Positions 25,089 through 33,242 of a stretch of DNA of 40,832 nucleotides are shown in pieces (within the stretch, counting starts at the first letter, position 1; each line of letters starts with the position of its first letter). A program made the position numbers and the translations under genes. Source of the DNA: Roseomonas indoligenes (GTDB lineage: Bacteria; Pseudomonadota; Alphaproteobacteria; Acetobacterales; Acetobacteraceae); NCBI RefSeq assembly GCF_017813365.1, contig NZ_JAGIZA010000029.1:1-40832 (forward strand), written 5' to 3'. The notes beneath the pieces are model-generated. The model had not been told where the DNA came from, did no database searches, and saw only the letters and a program-made list of their open reading frames with translations.

Positions 25089-25192
25089 CGCAGGGGCCGC
25101 CCTGTCGGCGGCCTCCAACGAAACGTCCAGAACCAAGCCGGAGCCCAGCCAATGGGACACGAAGACCAATTTCTCCTCGCCGTTGCGGCGGC

Positions 25193-26209
25193 ATGGATCG
25201 TGAAGCAGGAGCGCGGCCCGTTCGCGGTGATGCCGTGAGGCGCCGCACCTTTTTCGCGGCCGTCGCTGCGCCTGCCCTCCTTCGCGGCGCCCAGGCGACG
25301 GCGCAGGAGGCCTGGCCGGCGCGGCCGGTCCGCATCCTCGTTCCCTACTCCACGGGGGGCTCAACGGATATCGTGGCGCGGCTGGCCGCCGACCTCATGT
25401 CGCAGCGTCTGCCGCAGCGCGTGGTGGTGGAGAACCGCACGGGCGGCGGCGGCACCATCGCCGCTTCCGCCACCGCGCGGTCCGAGCCGGACGGGACGAC
25501 GCTGTTCTTCACCAATGTCGGCTACGTCGCCAGCCGCTTCCTCAACCCGCGCCTGGACTTCGACCCCGATAGTGACCTGAAGCCGGTGACGATCGCCACC
25601 GAGGGACCGATGGTGATGCTGGTGGGGCCGGACAGCCCGTACCGGACGGTGAAGGACATCGTGGAAGCGGCGCGGCAACGTCCAGGGCAGCTCAGCTACG
25701 GTTCCTCCGGCGGCGGTGGGGCCTTGCAGCTCACGGCGCTCGGTTTCCTCCGCGCTGCGGGGATCCAGATGAACGAGGTGGCCTATCGCGGTTCCGGCCA
25801 GGCAGCGCCGGACCTGGCCTCGGGGCGGCTGGACATGATGTTCGATTCCGGCGTGGCGGGCTTCGGCCTCGTGCGCGGGAACCAGGCGCGCGCGCTCGCC
25901 GTCTCCAGCCCGCGCCGGAGCGAGGCCATGCCTGATGTGCCGACCCTGGCGGAGGCCGGGCTGCCGGGCGCGACCTTCTCGCTGTGGCAGATGCTGATGG
26001 CGCCGGCCGCGACGCCGCCGGATTTGCTGCAAAGGATCAACGAGGCCTTCAAGGCCGCGCTGACCGATCCGGCCATCCACCAGCGCCTCGTCGATCTCGG
26101 CGCGGAGCGCGTGGTGGTCAATGCGCCGGAGGAGGCACAGCGCTACTTCGCTGCGGAGATGGCGCGCTGGAAGGACATCCTGGAAGCGGCCAGGATCGGG
26201 CAGCGCTGA
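25193..26209 (+). CDS. Bug/TctC-type periplasmic solute-binding protein 3
   Basis: Bug-family protein with signal VRRRTFFAAVAAPALLRG and cleavage near ATAQE. Core motifs are PYSTGGSTD, ENRTGGGGT, YGSSGGGGA and AYRGSGQAAP. From ATG 25193 it has 338 residues. The GTG at 25235 would give 324, closer to the other Bug proteins and starting at the RRR motif; neither start has a clear ribosome site, so the start is uncertain. It lies 104 nt after the monooxygenase gene on the same strand and ends against a strong hairpin shared with the convergent MmgE/PrpD gene. It probably supplies the substrate of the AtuA-like/monooxygenase operon. Confidence 0.9.
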   Translation: MDREAGARPVRGDAVRRRTFFAAVAAPALLRGAQATAQEAWPARPVRILVPYSTGGSTDIVARLAADLMSQRLPQRVVVENRTGGGGTIAASATARSEPDGTTLFFTNVGYVASRFLNPRLDFDPDSDLKPVTIATEGPMVMLVGPDSPYRTVKDIVEAARQRPGQLSYGSSGGGGALQLTALGFLRAAGIQMNEVAYRGSGQAAPDLASGRLDMMFDSGVAGFGLVRGNQARALAVSSPRRSEAMPDVPTLAEAGLPGATFSLWQMLMAPAATPPDLLQRINEAFKAALTDPAIHQRLVDLGAERVVVNAPEEAQRYFAAEMARWKDILEAARIGQR

Positions 26210-26216
26210 GCGTGCG

Positions 26217-26240
26217 CCGCGCCGGGGAACCCCGGCGCGG
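26217..26240. terminator. Bidirectional hairpin terminator between convergent genes
   Basis: Two perfect 11-nt arms, CCGCGCCGGGG and CCCCGGCGCGG, flank AA in the 42-nt gap between the Bug gene and the MmgE/PrpD gene. Both strands give the same very stable stem. No T tract follows, so it may act as a blocking hairpin or with Rho. Confidence 0.7.
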
Positions 26241-26251
26241 TCCGCCCCGCA

Positions 26252-27655
26252 TCAGGCCGGCTTCGCCAGGACCGCCATCGTCTCCCGCACCGGCCGCCCA
26301 TCGATCGTCAGCACGGCTTCGCAGGCCCGGCGCGCCGCGGCCTCGTCCAACACCATCCCCGCCGCGCCCATGAACTTCGCCGAGGCGCCGGCCGTGTCCA
26401 GCCGACGCTCGCCGGCGCCGCTGTTCACCCGCTCGTGCCGGAACAGGCGGCGCCCGTCCTTCAGCACCACCTCAACCCCGCCGGAGAAGTAGGTAGGGAA
26501 GGCGCTGTCGGGATCGACCTCGCAGCGGGCACGGGCGGCGAGCGCGAGGGTCGCCTCGTCCGCCAGCGCCTCGGGTTGCAGCTCGGCCAGGCCGAAGCGG
26601 CCCAGGCGCAGGCAGGCGGCGACCACGAACTGGGCGCTGAACTTCGCGGCGTAGTCGTTGGCCGGGCGCAGCTTGTCGGCCGCGGGCTCCGCCACGATCT
26701 TCATCGTGGGTTCCGGCAGCAGGATGCGGATGCTCTCGATCGCGTCCACGTCGGGGATGTCCGCTCGCAGCCCGATCGCGGAATCCGCGGCGCCGTGGAT
26801 GAAGTGGCAGACGGGGTAGGGTTTGATCGCCGTCTCCGCCAGTTCCCAACGCTCACCGAGCCCGTCGTGGAGGGCGCCGATATCGGCGTGATCGGCGTAC
26901 GACTGCAGGTGGGAGTCGAACAGGCCGAACTTGCCTTCGTAGGGGCGCTTCGGGCCGACGAAGCCGTTCTGCGCCAGCCGTGCGGCGGTGATGCCGGCGA
27001 CAGCTCCCCAACCCGGATGGAAGCGCTTCGTCCAGGCGCCGTCCTCCAGGAAGACCTGGATGCCGGAGGCGGTGCTGGAGGCGATGCCCTGCGCGTTCAG
27101 GATCTGCTCCGCCGTGAGCCCCAGCAGCCGCCCCGCGGTGACCGCGCTGCTGAAGTGGGAGACGACGCCGGTGGCGTGGAAGCCCGTGTGATGGAAGCCG
27201 CCCTTCACCGCCAGCCCGATCCGGATGGAGACCTCCATCCCCGCAGCGTAGGCGGCGAGCAGTTCCTGCCCCGTGGCGCCAATGGACTCACCCAGGCTCA
27301 GCGCGACGGGCAGGCAGGCCGCCGTCGCGTGGATGATGCTGGCCAGGTGGGTGTCGTCGAAGTCCAGCCCGTGGATGAGGAAGCCGTTGGCCAATGCCGC
27401 ATCCCGCAGCGGCAGGCGCTCCGGGCGCCCGATCACAGTGCACTCCCCCTCCCCGCCCAGGGCGCGGATGCCGGCCATGGTGCGGTCCGCAAAGGAATAG
27501 GCGTTGGAGGCGAGCCCGACCCCGAGTGCATCGAGGATGTGGATCCGCGCCCGCTCCCGCACAGCCGGCGGAATGTCCTGGTATTGCAGGCCCGCGGCGA
27601 ACTCGGCGATGCGCCGGGCCGGCAGGATTGCGGCACTCGGGTCGATGGCATTCAC
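26252..27655 (-). CDS. MmgE/PrpD family protein 1
   Basis: Protein of 467 residues, full length for the MmgE/PrpD family, which includes 2-methylcitrate dehydratase and cis-aconitate decarboxylase. Visible blocks are ILDALGVGLAS (about 35-45), a conserved HGLDFDDTH (about 95-103) with HATAACLPVALSLGE, FHATGVVSHFSSAVTAG, FHPGWGAVAGI, and KPYPVCHFIH in the C-terminal half. These enzymes add or remove water, or decarboxylate, on di- and tricarboxylic acids. GTG 27655 is chosen for the GGAGGAG upstream; an ATG at 27688 is possible. It is divergent from a lactonase-like gene, with a palindromic GntR box midway. Only the family is certain. Confidence 0.9.
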   Translation of the reverse strand: MNAIDPSAAILPARRIAEFAAGLQYQDIPPAVRERARIHILDALGVGLASNAYSFADRTMAGIRALGGEGECTVIGRPERLPLRDAALANGFLIHGLDFDDTHLASIIHATAACLPVALSLGESIGATGQELLAAYAAGMEVSIRIGLAVKGGFHHTGFHATGVVSHFSSAVTAGRLLGLTAEQILNAQGIASSTASGIQVFLEDGAWTKRFHPGWGAVAGITAARLAQNGFVGPKRPYEGKFGLFDSHLQSYADHADIGALHDGLGERWELAETAIKPYPVCHFIHGAADSAIGLRADIPDVDAIESIRILLPEPTMKIVAEPAADKLRPANDYAAKFSAQFVVAACLRLGRFGLAELQPEALADEATLALAARARCEVDPDSAFPTYFSGGVEVVLKDGRRLFRHERVNSGAGERRLDTAGASAKFMGAAGMVLDEAAARRACEAVLTIDGRPVRETMAVLAKPA

Positions 27656-27756
27656 GGGCGGTTCTCCTCCGGGGCTTGTTACGGGCATCGGCCGGACCGG
27701 GTCAGGCAAGCGAGGTAACTGCCGTCTCATCGGGGGTCAACAACTATGCGTCCATC

Positions 27757-27764
27757 TGTATACA
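27757..27764. promoter_or_regulatory. Candidate GntR/FCD operator TGTATACA
   Basis: Perfect 8-nt palindrome almost midway between two divergent starts, 102 nt from the MmgE/PrpD GTG and 91 nt from the hydrolase ATG. The same core recurs at 30733-30740 and, as GTATAC, at 28677-28682. Confidence 0.55.
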
Positions 27765-27854
27765 AATATCCTCACGATGCGGCTTGTTCCTGTCGGACCC
27801 AGCGTTAGGCTGGCGCTGCACCGCGAGAGTGCCTCGAAATGGGAGTGAGACGGC

Positions 27855-28646
27855 ATGTCCACCTACGAGATTCACGCGGTCCGCTACGCGGCCAATCCGG
27901 ACCGGCGCCGCGGCGAGAACTTCCTTGGAGGCGATCCGCATGACGGCCCGATGCCGATGGACTTCTTCGTCTGGGTGCTCCGCGGCGAGGCCGGAACCTT
28001 CGTCTTCGACACGGGCTTCGACGAGCGCATGGGGCAGCGCCGCAACCGCCGCCTCACTCGCCCGGTCGGCGAGGGGCTGAAAGCGCTGGGCGTGGAGCCC
28101 GATGCCGTGCGGGACGTGATCGTTAGCCACATGCACTACGACCACAGCGGCAATCACGGGCTGTTCCCGCGGGCCCGCTACCACATCCAGGACGAGGAGA
28201 TGCGGTACTGCACGGGGCGCTGCATGTGCCACGCGCACCTGCGCCACCCCTTTGAGGCGGAGGACGTCACCGCCATGGTCGGGAAGGTCTTCGAGGGCCG
28301 GGCGAGCTTCCACGAGGGCGAGGCCGAGATCGCGCCGGGCCTCAGTGTCCATCTGGCCGGCGGCCATTCGCGCGGCCTTCAGTTCGTGCGGGCGCGCACG
28401 CGGCGGGGCTGGGTCGTCCTCGCCTCCGACGTCTCGCACTACTACGAGAACTTCGAGCAGGACCGGCCATTCTCCGTGGCCGAGAACGTCGGCAGCATGC
28501 TGGATGGGTTCAAGGCCATGCGCCGGCTCGCCTCATCGCCCGCCCACATCGTGCCGGGGCATGACCCGCTGGTCCTGCAGCGCTACCCGGCATCGCTGCC
28601 CGGGCTGGAAGGCGTGGTCCGGCTGGACGCAGATCCTCTGGGCTGA
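27855..28646 (+). CDS. Metallo-beta-lactamase-fold hydrolase 1 (AHL-lactonase-like)
   Basis: Protein of 263 residues in the N-acyl-homoserine-lactonase branch of the metallo-beta-lactamase fold. The dinuclear zinc site is complete: His92, His94, Asp96 and His97 in HMHYDH, His171 in GGHSRG, Asp192 in ASDVSH and His236 in VPGHDP. This branch opens lactones or hydrolyses esters. ATG 27855 follows GGGAG with about 9-nt spacing. A second copy at 36426-37220 aligns without gaps over at least the first hundred residues. Its place beside MmgE/PrpD and a GntR gene argues for a catabolic lactone or ester rather than a quorum signal. The substrate is unknown. Confidence 0.9.
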   Translation: MSTYEIHAVRYAANPDRRRGENFLGGDPHDGPMPMDFFVWVLRGEAGTFVFDTGFDERMGQRRNRRLTRPVGEGLKALGVEPDAVRDVIVSHMHYDHSGNHGLFPRARYHIQDEEMRYCTGRCMCHAHLRHPFEAEDVTAMVGKVFEGRASFHEGEAEIAPGLSVHLAGGHSRGLQFVRARTRRGWVVLASDVSHYYENFEQDRPFSVAENVGSMLDGFKAMRRLASSPAHIVPGHDPLVLQRYPASLPGLEGVVRLDADPLG

Positions 28647-28676
28647 ACAGGCAATCCGGGGCACCGCCATGCCGCC

Positions 28677-28682
28677 GTATAC
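28677..28682. promoter_or_regulatory. Candidate GntR/FCD operator GTATAC (autoregulation)
   Basis: GTATAC followed by A, 58 nt upstream of the GntR/FCD start codon and 15 nt upstream of a promoter-like TTGTTC. The flanks match the other boxes less well than the core does. The position suits self-regulation. Confidence 0.45.
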
Positions 28683-28739
28683 ACCGGAGTTCCGCTTTGT
28701 TCTTGTTGGCCCATTCCGAAGGATGTATCTCCTACCGCG

Positions 28740-29516
28740 ATGCAGCATGAACAAGACAAGCCGGCCATCGAAGCGGAGCCGCCCCGTGACGAGAGCGAGG
28801 CCGATCCGCGCGGCAACCGGGGCCGGAGCGAGTGGGCCTACGACATGCTGCACGAGGCCATCCGCGAGGGGAACATCGAGCCCGGCCAGCGCATCATGGA
28901 GGTGGAGCTCTCCTCCTGGCTCCGCATGAGCCGGACGCCAGTGCGGGAGGCCATGCGCCGGCTACAGGCGGAGGGGATGCTGGACCACGCGCCCGGTGGC
29001 GGCATGGCCGTGGCGCTCTATGACCTGCGGGCGATCGGCGAGTTCTACGCCACGCGCGAGAGCCTGGAGGGCACCGCGGCGGCCCTGGCAGCCGAGAATG
29101 CGGACGATACGGAGATCCGCATCCTGTCCGCGCGGCTGGACGCGATGCGCGCCCTGCCGCTCGATGCCCGGATGCACGCGCGGGAGAACCAGGCCTTCCA
29201 CGAGCAGATCTACAACGCGGCGCATAACCGCTTTCTGCTGAAAAGCCTGCGAACCCTGCTGAACTTCACGCCCCTTCTCGGGCGCACCACCTACAACGCG
29301 CCCGGCCGGGTCGAGGCCGCGCTGGCCGAGCACGCGGAGATCGTCGAGGCCATCCGCGCGCGCGACCCGTCCCGTGCAGAGGACGCCGCGCGCCGACACA
29401 TCCGCCATTCCCACGAGAGCCGCGTCCTCGTCGTATCGGAGGACGTGCGGAGCGCCTCGCAGAAGCGTTCGCTGCGCCAACCGATCCCCGGCCTTACCCG
29501 GACGCCTCGGGGCTGA
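28740..29516 (+). CDS. GntR-family transcriptional regulator, FCD domain
   Basis: Regulator of 258 residues. A polar N-terminal tail of about 30 residues precedes the winged helix (about 33-100) with GQRIMEVELSSWLRMSRTPVREAM, shown here as the classical GntR recognition region ending in RTPVREAMRRL. The FCD ligand domain has helices with conserved His and Asp candidates (ENQAFHEQIYNAAHN, EHAEIVEAI, RHIRHSHES), a usual metal and carboxylate site. Such proteins sense organic acids. ATG 28740 has no good ribosome site; TTGTTG-N17-TATCTC ends only 8 nt before it, hinting at a leaderless message. GTATAC boxes nearby and in three neighbouring promoter regions suggest a local regulon. Confidence 0.92.
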   Translation: MQHEQDKPAIEAEPPRDESEADPRGNRGRSEWAYDMLHEAIREGNIEPGQRIMEVELSSWLRMSRTPVREAMRRLQAEGMLDHAPGGGMAVALYDLRAIGEFYATRESLEGTAAALAAENADDTEIRILSARLDAMRALPLDARMHARENQAFHEQIYNAAHNRFLLKSLRTLLNFTPLLGRTTYNAPGRVEAALAEHAEIVEAIRARDPSRAEDAARRHIRHSHESRVLVVSEDVRSASQKRSLRQPIPGLTRTPRG

Positions 29517-29534
29517 GCCGAGAGGGGCTGAAGG

Positions 29535-29555
29535 GGCCGGCGCGCCCCGCCGGCC
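29535..29555. terminator. Hairpin terminator between convergent GntR and Bug genes
   Basis: Perfect 8-nt arms GGCCGGCG and CGCCGGCC enclose a 5-nt loop in the 54-nt gap between two convergent stops. It probably serves both strands. No T tract follows. Confidence 0.65.
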
Positions 29556-29570
29556 ACCACCTACAGCCCC

Positions 29571-30626
29571 CTACTGCGGCTCGATGCCGGCGAGGCGGAC
29601 GCGCTCGCCCCATGCGGCGTGCTGTGCGGCCACGTAGCGGGTCGTCTCCTCGGGGCTCATGTGCAGGGGCGTGTCGCCCACGAGCCGCAGTCTCTCCACG
29701 ATCTCCGGCGTGGACATCGTGGCGTTGAGGGCGCGACCTGCACGCTCGATGATGGCCTGCGGCGTTCCCGCGGGCGCGGCGATGCTCCACCAGACATTCA
29801 TGTCGAAGCCCGGCAGCACCGAGCTGACGCTCGGCAGTTCGGGCGCGACCGCGAAGGAGTGCGCGATGCTGTGGCCGATCATCCGGATCCGGCCGGTCTG
29901 GGCCTGCGCCAGGGCGGGCGAATAGTCGGCGAAATTGGCGTCCACCCGCCCCGCCGCGACATCGGTGATTGCCTCCGCTCCGCCGCGATAGGGCACGGGG
30001 GTAACGGGCACCCCGAGCATGCGCCCCATGACCGTAGCCATGATCATCGCGCCCGCATTGCCGTAGCTGAAAGTCGCCCCGCCCGGCTTCTCGCGAAGGA
30101 AGGCGAGGAAGCTCGGCAGGTCGCGGGGGCCGTCCACACCGACGCAGAGGATGTAGGGCGTCTCGCCGATCATGCCGACCATGGCGAAGTCCCGCGCCAC
30201 GTCGTAGGGCATGCGCCGGATGGTATGCGGGTTGATGGCGGCGGCGCTGGTGCCGAGGATCAGCAACGAGTAACCGTCCGGCGCCGCGGTCGCGACGCTC
30301 TGCGAGCCGACGATGCCATTGGCGCCGGGACGGTTGTCCACCACCACGGGCTGGCCGAGTTCCCGTGACAGGACGGGCGCCAGCAGCCGCGCCAGCACGT
30401 CCGTCCCGCTGCCCGGGGGAAAGGGCGCGACGAGCCGCACCGGCCGCTCCGGCCATTCCGCCCGGGCCGGCCTGGCCGCGACAAGGACCACCGGTGCGGC
30501 AAGCAGCGAGCGCCGGGCCAGCGGCGTGCGATGAACACCGCCTGGGCTGGTCAGGGAACCATGGCGGGGTGCTGGGTCCGGCTCTGGCGAGCTGCCCTGC
30601 CCCGACACCGATACGCGCTTCCGCAT
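29571..30626 (-). CDS. Bug/TctC-type periplasmic solute-binding protein 4
   Basis: Bug-family protein of 351 residues from ATG 30626, which has GGAGGG with a 7-nt spacer. The N-terminus is unusual: about 36 polar residues precede the signal core ARRSLLAAPVVLVAARPARA, so the true start may be later, but no better start codon is in frame. The first ligand loop reads PFPPGSGTD, with Ser replacing the second Gly of the common GG; DNRPGANG and PYRGGAEAI are standard. It is divergent from a LivK-like binding protein across a region with a TGTATACA box, and convergent with the GntR/FCD gene. No TctAB genes are nearby. The ligand is unknown. Confidence 0.9.
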   Translation of the reverse strand: MRKRVSVSGQGSSPEPDPAPRHGSLTSPGGVHRTPLARRSLLAAPVVLVAARPARAEWPERPVRLVAPFPPGSGTDVLARLLAPVLSRELGQPVVVDNRPGANGIVGSQSVATAAPDGYSLLILGTSAAAINPHTIRRMPYDVARDFAMVGMIGETPYILCVGVDGPRDLPSFLAFLREKPGGATFSYGNAGAMIMATVMGRMLGVPVTPVPYRGGAEAITDVAAGRVDANFADYSPALAQAQTGRIRMIGHSIAHSFAVAPELPSVSSVLPGFDMNVWWSIAAPAGTPQAIIERAGRALNATMSTPEIVERLRLVGDTPLHMSPEETTRYVAAQHAAWGERVRLAGIEPQ

Positions 30627-30731
30627 GTCACGCCCTCCCCTTTTTCTTTCCGCCGGTCTTCCGGCCGCGGCGCGGGACGACGGGAGGGTGCCCGGACCAG
30701 CGGATCGCATGCTCAATGCCAGCGTGGTTTC

Positions 30732-30740
30732 TTGTATACA
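30732..30740. promoter_or_regulatory. Candidate GntR/FCD operator TTGTATACA
   Basis: TGTATACA palindrome between divergent Bug and binding-protein genes, 106 nt from the first and 82 nt from the second start. Both this box and that at 27757 have the full TGTATACA core. Confidence 0.55.
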
Positions 30741-30822
30741 GATGCGCTCAGCGCCGTGCTAGATGCGATCGGAACGATGCCCGCCTGCCCGGGCACAAGA
30801 AGAAGCCGAGGGAAGAACGTCC

Positions 30823-32052
30823 ATGTCCTCCAGCATCACCAAGCGCGGCCTCCTCGCCTCCTCCCTGGCGATGGGCAGCATCCGGGCGTCGGCGCAGGGG
30901 ACGGCGCCGACCATCCGGCTCGGCATCCTCAACGACCAGTCCAGCACCTACAGGGACAATGGCGGCCCGGGCTCCGTGGCCTGCGTCCGCCTGGCGGTTT
31001 CCGAGCTCGCCGCGAAGCTCGGGCTGAACGTCGAGATCATCTCCGCCGATCACCAGAACAAGCCCGACGTCGCCGCGGGCATCGCGCGCCAGTGGCTCGA
31101 CCAGGGCGTCGACGCGCTCTGCGACATCCAGGGTTCCGCGATCGCGCTCGCCGTCAACAACATCGTCCGCGAGCGGGACAAGGTGATGCTCGGCTTCAAC
31201 ATCGGGAGCGCGGAGGTCACCGGGAAGTCCTGCACCCCCAACATCGTGCACTTCGCCTACGACTCCTACATGCTCGCGCGCGTCGCGGGCACGACACTGG
31301 TGCGGGACGGTGGCGACACTTGGTTCTTCATCCGTGCGGACTACACCTTCGGCCGCGCCCTGCAGGACGACGCCACGGTCTTCATCAACCGGGCGGGCGG
31401 CCGCGTCATCGGCAGCGTCGCCCTACCCTTCCCGACCACCGACTTCGCCTCCGCCCTGGTCCAGGCCCAGGGATCGCGCGCGAAGGTCATCGGCCTGGCC
31501 AATGCCGGGGACGATCTTGTCAACGCCGTCAAGCAGGCCGGCGAGTTCGGCGTCACGCGGCGGGGCACGCGGCTTGCCGCCATGCTCATCTTCATCAACA
31601 ACGTCCATGCCATCGGGCTGCGGGCGGCCCAGGGTCTTGTCCTGACGGAGACCTTCTACTGGGACATGAACGACAAGACCCGCGCCTTCACCCGCCGCGT
31701 CTTTGACGCGGGCTTCAGCCGCAACCTGCGGCCCAACATGTCCCAGGCCGCCTGTTATGCCGGCACCCTGCACTACCTGAAGGCCGTCGCCTCGCTCGGC
31801 GCTGCCGAAGCGAAGCGGAGCGGCGCGGCGGTCGTGGCCCGCATGAAGCAGATGCCGATGGAGGACGACATCTACGGCCAGGCGGCGATCCGCGAGGATG
31901 GCCGCGCCGTCAGTCCCGCCTACCTTTTCGAGGTGAAGAAGCCGGAGGAAAGCAAGGGGGATTGGGACTACTACAAGCTGCTGCAGACCGTACCGGCGGA
32001 ACAGGCCTGGAGGCCACTCTCCGAGGGTGGGTGCAGCCTGGTACGGAGCTGA
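30823..32052 (+). CDS. Lone ABC transporter substrate-binding protein (Peripla_BP_6 type)
   Basis: Periplasmic binding protein of 409 residues. The signal runs to about residue 25 (TKRGLLASSLAMGS, then ASAQG). The mature part begins TIRLGILNDQSSTYRDNGGP, typical of the first ligand loop, and DWFFIRAD-like (TWFFIRADYTFGRAL) and NVHAIGLRAAQGLVLTETFYWD blocks follow the urea/amide/aromatic-acid-type type I binding proteins. ATG 30823 has GAGGGA upstream. No permease or ATPase gene is beside it; the complete LivHMGF set at 12815-16271 could serve it, as could genes elsewhere. A GntR box lies in its promoter region. Confidence 0.9.
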   Translation: MSSSITKRGLLASSLAMGSIRASAQGTAPTIRLGILNDQSSTYRDNGGPGSVACVRLAVSELAAKLGLNVEIISADHQNKPDVAAGIARQWLDQGVDALCDIQGSAIALAVNNIVRERDKVMLGFNIGSAEVTGKSCTPNIVHFAYDSYMLARVAGTTLVRDGGDTWFFIRADYTFGRALQDDATVFINRAGGRVIGSVALPFPTTDFASALVQAQGSRAKVIGLANAGDDLVNAVKQAGEFGVTRRGTRLAAMLIFINNVHAIGLRAAQGLVLTETFYWDMNDKTRAFTRRVFDAGFSRNLRPNMSQAACYAGTLHYLKAVASLGAAEAKRSGAAVVARMKQMPMEDDIYGQAAIREDGRAVSPAYLFEVKKPEESKGDWDYYKLLQTVPAEQAWRPLSEGGCSLVRS

Positions 32053-32167
32053 GCGAGGTTTCCCACCAATTCGGCACGGTCGCCCGACAGGCACGGCGGG
32101 TGGCTCGACCAGCCCATTCGCCTGGAGCATGCTCGACATCGCGCGATCGGCCTGCCGGAGGGATATC

Positions 32168-33223
32168 ATGGAATACCGAAGCCTTGGCCGAAGCGGCCTG
32201 AAGGTCTCCCCTCTCTGCCTGGGCACCATGATGTTCGGGGGCGCAACGGACGAGCCGACATCAGCGCGCATCATCGACCGCGCACGCGAGCAGGGCATCA
32301 ACTTCATCGACACGGCGAACGCGTATAATGCCGGTCGGTCGGAGGAAGTGGTGGGCCGTGCGATCCGCGCGCGCCGCTCGGACTGGGTGCTCGCGACGAA
32401 GCTGGCCAATGCGGTCGGGCCCGGTCCGAATGACCGCGGGCTGTCCCGGCGCCACTGCCAGATGGCGACCGAGGACAGCCTGCGGCGCCTCGGCACCGAC
32501 ACCATCGACATCCTCTACCTTCACAAGGAGGACCATTCGACGCCGTTGGCCGAGACGGTGGGGGCCATGGCGGATCTGCTGCGTGCCGGGAAGATCCGCC
32601 ACTTCGGCGTGTCCAACCACCGGGCCTGGCGCATCGCCGAGATCTGCCGCCTCTGCGACGAGGCGGGGATTGGCCGGCCGGTGGTGAGCCAGCCCCTCTA
32701 CAACGCGCTCAACCGCATGGTGGAGGTCGAGCACCTGCCGGCCTGCGAGTATTTCGGCCTCGGCGTCGTCCCTTACAGCCCGCTGGCGCGGGGCGTGCTG
32801 ACGGGCAAATACGCCACCCAGGCCGCGCCGCCGGACGATTCCCGTGCAGGGCGCGCGGACCCGCGCATGCTGGAGACGGAGTGGCGGCCGGAGAGCCTGG
32901 AAATCGCGCAACGCCTGCGCGAGCAGGCCGAGGCGCGGGGCATCACGGCCGGACAGTTCGCCATGGCCTGGGTGCTGAACAACGGCCTCGTCACCTCCCC
33001 CGTCGCCGGGCCGCGCACGGAAGAGCAGTGGGAGGACTATGTCGGCGCCCTGGCCTATCGCTTCACGGCGGAGGACGAGGCGCTGGTGGACGGGCTGGTC
33101 CCGGCCGGACACCCCTCCACGCCCGGCTACAACGATCCCGCCTATCCGCTGGAAGGGCGCATCCCGCCCGGGAGCGCCGCTTCCGCGCGGCCCGCCCCGC
33201 GCCTACGCCGCATCGGGCTCTGA
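32168..33223 (+). CDS. Aldo/keto reductase
   Basis: Cytoplasmic NADPH-dependent TIM-barrel reductase of 351 residues. The catalytic tetrad is visible: Asp48 and Tyr53 in FIDTANAYN, Lys78 in ATKLAN and His119 in LYLHKED. FGVSNHRAWRI and QPLYNALNR match the bacterial general-stress/YajO-like branch. The C-terminal tail (after about residue 330) is low in complexity. ATG 32168 has GGAGGG at 32157-32162 with a 5-nt spacer. It follows the lone binding protein by 115 nt on the same strand and may have its own promoter. It probably reduces an aldehyde or ketone; the substrate is unknown. Confidence 0.92.
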   Translation: MEYRSLGRSGLKVSPLCLGTMMFGGATDEPTSARIIDRAREQGINFIDTANAYNAGRSEEVVGRAIRARRSDWVLATKLANAVGPGPNDRGLSRRHCQMATEDSLRRLGTDTIDILYLHKEDHSTPLAETVGAMADLLRAGKIRHFGVSNHRAWRIAEICRLCDEAGIGRPVVSQPLYNALNRMVEVEHLPACEYFGLGVVPYSPLARGVLTGKYATQAAPPDDSRAGRADPRMLETEWRPESLEIAQRLREQAEARGITAGQFAMAWVLNNGLVTSPVAGPRTEEQWEDYVGALAYRFTAEDEALVDGLVPAGHPSTPGYNDPAYPLEGRIPPGSAASARPAPRLRRIGL

Positions 33224-33242
33224 CGGCCGCAAGGCGCCGTGC

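Noticed and set aside
23616-25364. Minus-strand open frame opposite the flavin monooxygenase
   Set aside because: Shadow frame; the plus-strand frame has clear family motifs and a ribosome site.
27855-28646. Quorum-quenching role for the lactonase-like hydrolase
   Set aside because: No LuxI/LuxR genes nearby; the setting is catabolic and the gene is paired with MmgE/PrpD in both copies.
32125-32134. Palindrome GAGCATGCTC before the aldo/keto reductase
   Set aside because: Short, without symmetric extension and not repeated at any other promoter here.
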